Below, in pieces: positions 35,190 through 43,081 of a stretch of 64,000 bases of DNA. Under the pieces are notes generated by a model, which was not told the DNA's origin, did not search any database, and saw only the letters and a list, made by a program, of their open reading frames with translations. The first letter of the stretch is position 1, and the number at the start of each line of letters is the position of its first letter. Origin of the DNA: Planctomycetota bacterium (lineage in GTDB: Bacteria > Planctomycetota > Planctomycetia > Isosphaerales > Isosphaeraceae); contig JAJYWB010000003.1 in NCBI GenBank assembly GCA_021791715.1, positions 62,001-126,000 of the forward strand, given 5' to 3'. The translations under genes and the position numbers were made by a program.

Positions 35190-36242
35190 ATGAATTATGA
35201 CTTGAGTCGGATCGATATCTCGAATTATCCACCTCGCGACCGTTCAGTTCAAGACCGGCGAGGATTCCTTCAACGAATGCTCGCATCATCTTGGGCTTTT
35301 GAATCAGTTCGACTTATCCGCTTAAGCGGCGTGATCGCCGAACGATCGATCGCCGACGATCGGGCCGGCGCGAGTCGAGCCGTCGTCGTCTCCACCGATT
35401 GCGGAGCGGATTGCGACGATCAATGGGCGATCGCGCATCTCGCTTTGATTCCCACGATCGATCTGAAAGCGATCGTCACATCGCACGCTCCAGGCTTGAC
35501 CCCCGCGGCCGCCGCGGCCAAGGCACGAGAGGTGCTCGGCACGCTAGGGCTCGATAAGGCGCCGCGTGTGATCGAAGGGGCTTCCGCTCCGCTCCCCCGC
35601 GCCGATTCACCACGTGACACTCCAGGGGCTCGCACGTTGATCGACGAGGCGCGTGGACGATCTCCTCGCGATCGATTAACCGTGGTGATGATCGGCGCGG
35701 CGACCGACGTCGCTTCGGCTCTGCTCATCGACCCTTCGCTCGCCGACCGGATCGAGGTCGTCGCGATGGGATTTGAAAGCTATCCCAAAGGGACAGACCC
35801 CTGGAACGTCAAAAACGACGTGATAGCTTGGCGGATCGTCCTCGAATCGACCGTGCGGCTCGTCGTGGGGGATTCCGTGGTCTCGCGCCGTCGCTTGAAA
35901 ATGAATCCGACCGAGGCGAAAAGGGTGTTGCCCAAAGACGATCCCGTGTCTCGGATGCTGATCGCCGAACTCGTTCGTCGCCTTGATGAAAATCCCGCGT
36001 TAGCCGAAAAGGAGACCGGGGAAAAACGAACTTGGCCGATCTGGGACGAAGTGACGGTCGCTTATTTGTTGGGGTTGACGAAAACGAAAACGGTTCCTCG
36101 ACTTCGGCTTTTAGACGATCTCACTTTCGATCAAGAGCGGTCGGCGGGTACGATCGATTGGGTGACCGAAATCGATCGCGACGCGTTGTTCCGCGATCTG
36201 GCTCATCGAATCAAAATCAACGGTGAACGAAAACGCAAGTAA
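35190..36242 (+). CDS. Nucleoside hydrolase family protein, possibly exported
   Basis: A 350-residue protein. The calcium-binding signature of inosine-uridine nucleoside hydrolases (DxDxGxDD) appears as STDCGADCDDQWAI at about residue 71, followed by VTSHAPGLTP and VMIGAATDVASALL, as in the family. An N-terminal RRGFLQRML resembles a twin-arginine motif, but the following segment is weakly hydrophobic. Planctomycete secretomes often include such proteins. Substrate is unknown. Confidence 0.8.
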   Translation: MNYDLSRIDISNYPPRDRSVQDRRGFLQRMLASSWAFESVRLIRLSGVIAERSIADDRAGASRAVVVSTDCGADCDDQWAIAHLALIPTIDLKAIVTSHAPGLTPAAAAAKAREVLGTLGLDKAPRVIEGASAPLPRADSPRDTPGARTLIDEARGRSPRDRLTVVMIGAATDVASALLIDPSLADRIEVVAMGFESYPKGTDPWNVKNDVIAWRIVLESTVRLVVGDSVVSRRRLKMNPTEAKRVLPKDDPVSRMLIAELVRRLDENPALAEKETGEKRTWPIWDEVTVAYLLGLTKTKTVPRLRLLDDLTFDQERSAGTIDWVTEIDRDALFRDLAHRIKINGERKRK

Positions 36243-36356
36243 GTGAGCGAGCGATTCCGAAAGATCGACCTATGATTCGGTGCGATTAAGATCGATCGAC
36301 GATCGATTCGAACGCTCGATCGCCGACGACCGCGTGGAGATACGGAGCAAGCGACG

Positions 36357-36869
36357 ATGTCGGGGCCTCGGCTAATCGACATGATGGGGCTGATCGCGGG
36401 TTATGGGACCGCGGCGCTCCTGATGCGCGCGTTTTGGCCGGCATCCGGTTTATCAACGCCGCTTCACGCCGGCATGCTATTTTTTGAATATTTTTGGTTG
36501 GGACTGGCGATGAGCGGGCCCGTGCTTGTGGGTTGGGATCGACGCGAACATCGCGATCCAGCGGCTTCAAACGAATCGAGCGGGGCTTCTACGTTTGGAT
36601 CTCGGCGGACGAAAGCCGAGATCGCGTGGCTGATGATCGGAGCGTATTGGATCGGTCTGACGATTCTCGCGACTCCCGGCCGATTGCCCGTCGACACCAG
36701 AATCGTTTTGGTTTTTCAAATATTGATCGTCGTTTTGGCGGCGATCGTCCCGCCCGGTCGAAAACGCCCCGAAGCGAACGGATCGACCTGGACCCACAAG
36801 GCCGCGGTCGGCCTGCTCGCGGCGTGGCCGCTCGCGTGGATCGACCTCGTGGCGCTTAGCCTCGATTAA
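36357..36869 (+). CDS. Hypothetical 4-TM membrane protein
   Basis: A 170-residue protein with about four hydrophobic segments (near residues 8-26, 33-60, 84-103 and 111-130, with a further weak one at 145-165). The N-terminal membrane part (GLIAGYGTAALLMRAFWPAS) occurs in planctomycete proteins of unknown function, as far as I recall. It sits about 50 bp before the cobalamin genes, so it may be cotranscribed with them, but nothing ties it to that pathway. Confidence 0.62.
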   Translation: MSGPRLIDMMGLIAGYGTAALLMRAFWPASGLSTPLHAGMLFFEYFWLGLAMSGPVLVGWDRREHRDPAASNESSGASTFGSRRTKAEIAWLMIGAYWIGLTILATPGRLPVDTRIVLVFQILIVVLAAIVPPGRKRPEANGSTWTHKAAVGLLAAWPLAWIDLVALSLD

Positions 36870-36922
36870 TTCCAACGTTATCAATCAAGAATTAATAGAT
36901 ACAAAAGGATAAACACACAAAA

Positions 36923-37792
36923 ATGGCTAATGCGATCGAGGGCGCGACGCGTCGCGAAACGAATTCCGCGGGATCGAGCGATCTTTCGGGGCGACCCGAG
37001 CGCGGGACGGTTTATTTCATCGGCGCGGGGCCGGGCGATCCCGATTTGATCACGGTGAAAGGGCGTGATTTAATCGCGCGTTGTCGTGTTTGTTTGTTTG
37101 CGGGATCGCTCGTGCCGCGGGCGGTCGTGGCGTACGCGCCGGAGGGCGCCGTGGTGAGGAACACCGCGAGCATGAATCTCGACGAAATCACGGCGATGAT
37201 GATCGAGGCTTCGCTCGCGGGCGAGGATGTCGCGCGGGTTCACAGCGGCGATCCGAGCTTATACGGAGCGATCGCCGAACAGATCGCCCGTCTCGACGAA
37301 TCGTCGACCCCCTGGCGCATCATACCCGGGGTCGGCTCGTTTCAGGCGGCCGCGGCGGCTTTGGGAATTGAACTGACCCCCGCCGGCAAAAATCAAACCG
37401 TGATTCTTACGCGAGCCCCGGGAAAAACGGGGGGAGACGCGCACGAAAACCTCGCCGAACTCGCGGCCCATGCTACCGGGATGTGCCTGTTCCTTTCGGC
37501 GTCTTGTCCTGATGAGGTCGTCGCCGCTCTTGAACCCGCTTACGGCGCCGAGGCGCCGGTCGCGATCGCGTATCGCGTATCCTGGCCCGACGAACGAATC
37601 GTTTGGTGCGAACTTAAAGATCTTCCTCAAACTCTCAAACGAGAGCAAATTGATCGAACCGCCCTGCTGATCGTCGGTCCCATGCTTGATCGGACGATTA
37701 CCCAAACGAGCAAGCTTTATGATCCAGCATATTCTCATTTGTTTAGAAAAGCGAAAGTTATGGTTCAATCGGTCGAAGGAGACCGAACGTGA
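36923..37792 (+). CDS. cobM: Precorrin-4 / cobalt-precorrin-4 C11-methyltransferase
   Basis: A 289-residue tetrapyrrole methylase. GTVYFIGAGPGDPDLITVKG is the family N-terminus; VARVHSGDPSLYGAIAEQI and IPGVGSFQAAAAALGIELT are CobM/CbiF signatures. It uses SAM to methylate C11 of (cobalt-)precorrin-4 in cobalamin synthesis. An AAAGGAT ribosome-binding site lies upstream. The stop overlaps the GTG start of the next cobalamin gene. Confidence 0.93.
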   Translation: MANAIEGATRRETNSAGSSDLSGRPERGTVYFIGAGPGDPDLITVKGRDLIARCRVCLFAGSLVPRAVVAYAPEGAVVRNTASMNLDEITAMMIEASLAGEDVARVHSGDPSLYGAIAEQIARLDESSTPWRIIPGVGSFQAAAAALGIELTPAGKNQTVILTRAPGKTGGDAHENLAELAAHATGMCLFLSASCPDEVVAALEPAYGAEAPVAIAYRVSWPDERIVWCELKDLPQTLKREQIDRTALLIVGPMLDRTITQTSKLYDPAYSHLFRKAKVMVQSVEGDRT

Positions 37793-39345
37793 GCGTTCCC
37801 GCGGTGATCGTCGCGGGGTCTGGTTCGGGGTGCGGCAAGACGACGGTCGCTCTCGCGATCATGGCGGCCCTGGTACGGCGCGGGTATAAGGTGCAACCGT
37901 TCAAGACGGGGCCCGATTTTCTCGATCCCGGACATCACCGGAGAATCACGGGTCGCATCGGCAGAAACCTTGATACGTGGCTTCAAACCCCTGACGTTCT
38001 CGCTCGAACATATCTTAGGAGCTCGACGGACGCCGATTTCGTCGTGATCGAGGGGGTGATGGGGTTGTTCGACGGCGCCTCGGGAGGCGACTCGGCGGGA
38101 TCGACCGCGGATTTGGCGCGAACGCTCGATCTCCCAGTCGTCCTTGTCGTCGACGGCCGAGGGATCGCTCGGTCGATCGCTCCTTTAATTCATGGGTTTA
38201 AAACTTTTGATCGGTCGGTCGAGGTCGCCGCGGTCGTCGTCAATCGTGTCGGCTCGCTGCGCCATTACGAGCGCTATCTCGCCACCGCGATCGGCGAGGT
38301 TCCTGGAGTTCTCCCGATCGGTTATCTTTGCCGCGAATCGAATCTCGAAATTCCGTCGCGGCATCTCGGCCTTCGCTCGGCGATCGAAATCGGTCGCTCC
38401 GAAGATTCAAGCCACTTTGATCGTCTCGCCGACGCCGCCGAGGCGACGATCGATCTTCAAGCCTTGCTCGCGCTCGGCCGATCGCCCGATCTCGCCCGAT
38501 CGAATGGGGATCTCGCCGAACTCACCCGCTCAAAGCCGGCTCTCGCCGAACTCACCCGATCGCATCCGGATTTCGCCGAACTCACCCGATCGCATCCGGA
38601 TCTCGTCGATCTCTCCCGCTCAAAGCCGGTTCTCTCCGATCTCTCCGATCTCGCTCGATCGAATCCGGATTTTGCCGATCTCTCCCGCTCGAATCCGGAT
38701 CTCGCCGCTCGCCGATTTCGTGTCGCACTAGCGTATGATCGCGCTTTTCAATTCTATTATGAAGACAATCTTGACAACTTGCGCGATCAAGGCGCCGAGA
38801 TCGTCTATTTTTCGCCGTTGGACGACGAATCGCTTCCCGATCGGATCGATTTGTTATATCTCGGCGGAGGATATCCCGAGCTTTATGGAGAGACGATCGC
38901 GGAGAACTTAGCGATGCGGGAATCGATCCGTCGATTTCACGCCGATGGGGGAGCGATTCTCGCGGAATGCGGCGGGATGATGGCGTGTTGCCGCGCGATC
39001 GAAGACGCCGACGGGAATCGTTACGACGGCTGGGGTTTGATTCCCGCGACGACGGTGATGCGAAAACGATTCGCTGCGCTCGGCTACGTGACGATCGAAA
39101 CGACCGCCGAAACGCTTTACGGTCCCCGCGGAACCAAGCTTCGCGGCCACGAATTCCATTATTCCACACTTGTTTGGGATCACGCGATCGCGCCTTCGAG
39201 CGTCCTGAATCTCTTACGTCGCGATGAAGAACCTCGGAACGACGGGTTCCGAATCGGCGGTTTGCTCGCGTGCTACGCTCACGCGTATTTCGGCTCGAAT
39301 CCCGCGGTTCCCGCGTCGATCGCGCGTTTCGCCGCCGGCGGGTGA
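37789..39345 (+). CDS. cobB: Cobyrinate a,c-diamide synthase with internal decapeptide repeat array
   Basis: A 518-residue protein. The N-terminal synthetase domain has Walker A (GSGSGCGKTT) and EGVMGLFDG; the C-terminal glutamine amidotransferase domain has the nucleophile Cys in ILAECGGMM and the His in GHEFHYSTL. It amidates the a and c side chains of cobyrinate with glutamine and ATP. The odd part is residues about 235-307: seven decapeptides of the form L(T/S)RSxPDLAE, encoded by 30-bp units (38491-38709), inserted between the two domains. The protein is thus longer than the usual 440-470 residues. The start overlaps cobM (GTGA). Confidence 0.92.
   Translation: MSVPAVIVAGSGSGCGKTTVALAIMAALVRRGYKVQPFKTGPDFLDPGHHRRITGRIGRNLDTWLQTPDVLARTYLRSSTDADFVVIEGVMGLFDGASGGDSAGSTADLARTLDLPVVLVVDGRGIARSIAPLIHGFKTFDRSVEVAAVVVNRVGSLRHYERYLATAIGEVPGVLPIGYLCRESNLEIPSRHLGLRSAIEIGRSEDSSHFDRLADAAEATIDLQALLALGRSPDLARSNGDLAELTRSKPALAELTRSHPDFAELTRSHPDLVDLSRSKPVLSDLSDLARSNPDFADLSRSNPDLAARRFRVALAYDRAFQFYYEDNLDNLRDQGAEIVYFSPLDDESLPDRIDLLYLGGGYPELYGETIAENLAMRESIRRFHADGGAILAECGGMMACCRAIEDADGNRYDGWGLIPATTVMRKRFAALGYVTIETTAETLYGPRGTKLRGHEFHYSTLVWDHAIAPSSVLNLLRRDEEPRNDGFRIGGLLACYAHAYFGSNPAVPASIARFAAGG
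38491..38709 (+). repeat. 30-bp tandem repeat array inside cobB
   Basis: Units begin at 38491, 38521, 38551, 38581, 38611, 38650 and 38680, with a 9-bp partial unit at 38641. Each encodes a decapeptide with Arg-Ser and an acidic end. The array keeps frame; a degenerate unit precedes it at about 38473. Confidence 0.9.
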
Positions 39346-39611
39346 ATCTCGTATTTCCGTACAAAAGTAAATGAAAATTTTAGTTGATAAATCGTCCCTT
39401 GGCGAAGGCTCGATCGAGCGGATCGCCGCGGCGGGTGAAGCCCGTATCTCCATGCGAAAACGAATCAATATATAAATTAATAAATCGCCATTTGGCGAAG
39501 TCTCGATCGAGCGGATCGCCGCCGGCGGGTGAATCTCGTATTTCCATACAAAAGCAAATGAAAATTTTAGTTGATAAATCGTCCCTTGGCGAAGGCTCGA
39601 TCGAGCGGATC
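39331..39611. repeat. Three tandem copies of about 94 bp at the cobB/GH57 gene junction
   Basis: Copies start at 39331, 39425 and 39518, each with the order GCCG(C)CGGCGGGTGAA, an AT-rich middle with TTGATAAAT or a variant, and CTCGATCGAGCGGATC. Copy 1 begins in the last codons of cobB; copy 3 ends in the last codons of the convergent GH57-like gene. Copies 1 and 3 are nearly identical and copy 2 has diverged. The ends of both genes were thus duplicated as one block. Confidence 0.85.
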
Positions 39612-41009
39612 GAGCAGCGCCGCGGGGTCGAGCGAGGCGAGATAATCGCCGTGAGGATCGACCTGAACGGTTGAAGCTTGGTCGAGCCGACCCGAAGCGA
39701 GCTTGGCGGCGAGTTCGGCGAATCGGTCGAGATGTTCTTGAGAACGTTGCAGCCCTTCGCGGGGTTCGATTTTGGCGTGCGGCGCGGTGTTCCAATCGAG
39801 CGCCGTCGCGGCGAGCAGCGAACGAGTCATCTCGGCGACGATCATGCGAGCGCGCCGGTCGTCGACCGCGAGATTCGCGATCGCGATCTCAAGAATCAAC
39901 GCGGCTTCATGACAGCGATCGGCGATATCTCCCCCTCCCGGATGAATCGAGAGCCCGCCCCCCGCGCTCGGCCCCGGTCGTCCGAGCGGTCCTCTCGGGA
40001 ACCGATCGAGATATCGACCCGGAGTCGTCGCGATCCAACCGTCTGGATTGAATCTTGAGAAGCGTTTCAAAACCGCTTCCAAAAAATCCCCCCCGAGCGT
40101 CCAGTTTTCACCCAGATCCCGCGCGGCGATCGTGACCAAACTGAACGGAGGCTGATCAAACGAGCGGCCCGCCGCGGATCGCTCGGCGTGAGCGATCCAA
40201 GAATCGACAAATCGATCGGCGTGTTCGCCCACCGCGATCGAGCCTGAAGCAATATTTAAATATCTCAGATCTTGAGCATATCCGGCTTGGGGATGAACGA
40301 GAGCTCGTGTCGGTTCGGGGTCGATTCCGAACGCGGCGACTCCGCACGATGTGATCAAAGGTCCGAGCAAATCGACGGGGGGACGAACCGTTCCGCGGCG
40401 GAACGCGTGCGAGTCGACTCCGAAGTAACGACAATTCGATTCGGCGATCAACCGATCGAAATCGGGTAGATACGCTTGATGAGGCAGCCAAAGCCCGTCG
40501 GCGGGAAGCCCGAGAATCCGCTCGTGTTCGGCGACCGCCGGCGCGACGAGAGCCTTCGCGGTCAGGCGATCGGTTGCGAATGTCGGTATCCAGGTATAAC
40601 TGGATGTGGTGGGAACGATCTCGATCGCCCCCGATTCTCCCGCGCGTCGGAGCGCGTCGAGGGGATCGTCGCCGTGACGATCGACGACAAACTGGCGGAG
40701 GGAATCCCAATAATCACACAGTTCGTCGGCTTGATCGCCGCGGGAATCGCCCGTTTTCGTGGCGAGTCGATCGAGCTCGGCTCGCGCCGAGGAGCGTGCG
40801 ACGGGATCGCTCGCAAGCGCGAGCCAACTCGCGCTCACCGCGACCGTCGCGACTTCGGCGGCGCCTTGATCGGCAAGATTAACGAACGCGCGCAAGATCG
40901 GCCAATAAGTCGTCGCCGCGGCGAGCCCCCAATCGCGCCCGGGAGCACGCCCCGGTCGCGGCGAAGGATGATGAAGCTCGATCGTCAGTCCTAAATAACC
41001 TTTAGCCAT
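39567..41009 (-). CDS. GH57 (DUF1957-type) homologue lacking the catalytic nucleophile
   Basis: A 480-residue protein with the layout of GH57 AmyC/branching-enzyme-like proteins: an N-terminal beta/alpha barrel (LGLTIELHHPSP), GLWLPHQAYLPDFDRLIAES with CRYFGVDSH, a later ARDLGENWTLGGDFLEAVL, and a C-terminal helical domain (MTRSLLAATALDWNTAPHAK). In active enzymes the WLPECAY-type motif supplies the nucleophile Glu; here it reads WLPHQAY, with His177 in its place. The early HxH is also altered and the FGHWW-like part near Asp298 is lost. A non-hydrolytic carbohydrate-binding role or changed chemistry is likely. It is paired with the DUF4912 gene 94 bp upstream. Confidence 0.72.
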   Translation of the reverse strand: MAKGYLGLTIELHHPSPRPGRAPGRDWGLAAATTYWPILRAFVNLADQGAAEVATVAVSASWLALASDPVARSSARAELDRLATKTGDSRGDQADELCDYWDSLRQFVVDRHGDDPLDALRRAGESGAIEIVPTTSSYTWIPTFATDRLTAKALVAPAVAEHERILGLPADGLWLPHQAYLPDFDRLIAESNCRYFGVDSHAFRRGTVRPPVDLLGPLITSCGVAAFGIDPEPTRALVHPQAGYAQDLRYLNIASGSIAVGEHADRFVDSWIAHAERSAAGRSFDQPPFSLVTIAARDLGENWTLGGDFLEAVLKRFSRFNPDGWIATTPGRYLDRFPRGPLGRPGPSAGGGLSIHPGGGDIADRCHEAALILEIAIANLAVDDRRARMIVAEMTRSLLAATALDWNTAPHAKIEPREGLQRSQEHLDRFAELAAKLASGRLDQASTVQVDPHGDYLASLDPAALLDPLDRAFAKGRFIN

Positions 41010-41103
41010 GTGCTTTCTCTTAAAAAAATCTGATAATTGGAATTATAAGATTCAAACTTCGACCCGATCGGATGGATCTTCGATCGGCGTCGCCGAGGCG
41101 TTC

Positions 41104-42624
41104 TCATCCTCCTCTTCGCCTTGAAGGAACTTTGACGGTGTGCGAAGGAGGGTGATTCGACGGTTCCTCGCGAGGGAAGTGCGTCGGCCCCGCGAACGCG
41201 AGAGGGTGAAACGTATGAGGAGTCCGTAAGCCAAGGCACGTCGCGACCGACCGACCGGGAGCGTTCCAAACGATCTCCCTTTCACGCTCGTCGAACTCGA
41301 GATCGATATCTAAAAACGAATGAGCGTTTGTTCCATGAAAATCAATATCGGTGATATCATACAAGCGGAGCGCGAGACGAGCCCGCGCAGCGTCGGCGCC
41401 GAGCCAGCGAAGCGCCGAGCGCAAATCCTCGGCGCGAACCCGCCAAGAAGCCGTACCGCTCCTTGAATCCGCAACCCTCACGCACAAACGCGTTCCACCG
41501 AGAGCGAGAAAAGCTCGCTGAAGATCGCTCGAATTCGGATCGGGGTGGATCGCCGCGGAAACCTCGGATTTTCCACCCGAAATCACATTCAAATATTCGG
41601 AAATAAGAGATTTGGCGCGTCCAGTCGGGTCGGCCGCCGCGTGAGCCAGCAGTTTGCCGGCTTTGACGGCGCGCACCGCGCGACCGTCGGCGGCGATCGC
41701 GTCGAGCAACGTGTCGAGAAAATCACCGTCGCGTCGCGGCGCGTCGATTCGAGCGATCGGGATCCCGCGCGACCGCGATTTCCAAGCGACGGCTTCGGTC
41801 GCGGGGCCGTTCCCGCCGACGCCCACGATCGACGCCGCGGCGAGCCACGCGGCGCCCTGCTCCGGAGTCGGCTCGATCCCGTTTGGATTCGATCGAATCA
41901 AGAGCGATTCACGCGCTAGATCGGCTCGAAGCCGACGCGCCACCGAAGATCGCCCCAGAACGCACGCCGTGAGCCCCTCGCACCATTCGCGCGCGGTCGT
42001 CAGGCTTCGCGCCAAACCTCGCGTGTCGATTTCGCATTCGTTGAAAAGAGCGAACGCGGCGATCGGGCCGGAGCCGATTTTCTTATGAGATCCACTTTTA
42101 TGTGAATCATCTTGTCGCCAATTCGGCGAGGGAACGAAAGCGATCCGCGAGTGCGAGGCGTTCTTCTCCTCGACCCGTTCGACGACGAACGGGTCGTCGA
42201 CGATCCAAAGATCGACGCGTCGGATTTGCCGGCCGATCGCGTCGATCGGCTCCGATCGATCGGCCGCGACGCTCCAATCGCATCGCTCAGCGGATACAAC
42301 ACTGACGGCATGACGATAACGTGAGACAAGCCCTCCGACAGCCGAGCGTGCGCCCCGGTCGAGAGCGTGTGCGACGTCAAGTCCCGACCCCCCGAGCCAG
42401 AGTTCGGCGTCGGCTCGAATCACCGCGTCGCGAAACGATTCGTATTCCCGTTCAAGCCCGCCGCCGATCACGTGCGGGCAGCGGACAATCACAAGTCCGC
42501 CGCGGCGTTCACGATGCGCCGAGCCTTCATACCAGCGAGTGAACGCGAACACCTCGGCGCCCATATTCGCCAGGGCCGAGGCCAAAGGTTCGTCCAGGTC
42601 CCACCCGACCAGGGCGATTCGCAT
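41104..42624 (-). CDS. GT4-like protein fused to DUF4912
   Basis: A 506-residue protein. The N-terminal 330 residues have a glycosyltransferase-B look (MRIALVGWDLDEPLASALAN, then WLGGSGLDVAHALDRGARSA), but the family-1 EX7E motif is not seen. The C-terminal part is a DUF4912 domain with LRLYDITDIDFHGTNAHSF, then APGRSVATCLGLRT. DUF4912 often neighbours DUF1957/GH57 proteins, as here, which supports a joint role in polysaccharide or glycogen-like metabolism; this is inference. It is transcribed first in the pair. Confidence 0.72.
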   Translation of the reverse strand: MRIALVGWDLDEPLASALANMGAEVFAFTRWYEGSAHRERRGGLVIVRCPHVIGGGLEREYESFRDAVIRADAELWLGGSGLDVAHALDRGARSAVGGLVSRYRHAVSVVSAERCDWSVAADRSEPIDAIGRQIRRVDLWIVDDPFVVERVEEKNASHSRIAFVPSPNWRQDDSHKSGSHKKIGSGPIAAFALFNECEIDTRGLARSLTTAREWCEGLTACVLGRSSVARRLRADLARESLLIRSNPNGIEPTPEQGAAWLAAASIVGVGGNGPATEAVAWKSRSRGIPIARIDAPRRDGDFLDTLLDAIAADGRAVRAVKAGKLLAHAAADPTGRAKSLISEYLNVISGGKSEVSAAIHPDPNSSDLQRAFLALGGTRLCVRVADSRSGTASWRVRAEDLRSALRWLGADAARARLALRLYDITDIDFHGTNAHSFLDIDLEFDEREREIVWNAPGRSVATCLGLRTPHTFHPLAFAGPTHFPREEPSNHPPSHTVKVPSRRRGG

Positions 42625-43081
42625 CGATCCGTACCCGTTTCCATTTGTTAAACCGCAATTCCACGACGCTTCGACGCTAGCTTACCATATTTTGAGCGGG
42701 CAAGCGGAGAAGTTTAGAAAAGATGCGATGAATGGGTAGTTTAATCCGAATGGAGAGAGTTGATCGATCGAAGGCGCCACGACTTCGGACGAGGAAGGCG
42801 TTTTCGTCATAAGGGAGCGATATATTAGATATGGTTATGCTTTATGTTAATAATATATTGAATCATTTATTAATAGAAATGACGATCGGTCGTAAAGAAA
42901 GAACTCGCCGGCGAGTTCGCCGCTCCGGTCGTGTTTCGGAACTTTGTATCGCCTGGAATTCAATACATCGATATTTAAATAATTTTGTCTTGTTATGATC
43001 GGTATATTGGATGATACTCGCCGGGAACGAGACGAATCGGACGAGACGCTCGATCTCGATCTTGTTCTGCGATCGGATTCT
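42625..43081. other. AT-rich intergenic region with a perfect 18-bp palindrome
   Basis: About 460 bp between the DUF4912 start and the DUF1501 stop. A region near 42820-42890 is strongly AT-rich and may contain the DUF4912 promoter. GAACTCGCCGGCGAGTTC at 42901-42918 is a perfect palindrome. No gene is supported. Confidence 0.5.

Noticed and set aside
36870..36922. Cobalamin riboswitch upstream of cobM
   Set aside because: Only about 50 bp separate the genes and no B12-box-like sequence is visible.
38491..38709. Regular 30-bp repeats that could be taken for a CRISPR array
   Set aside because: The units are directly adjacent with no spacers, keep one reading frame and sit inside cobB.
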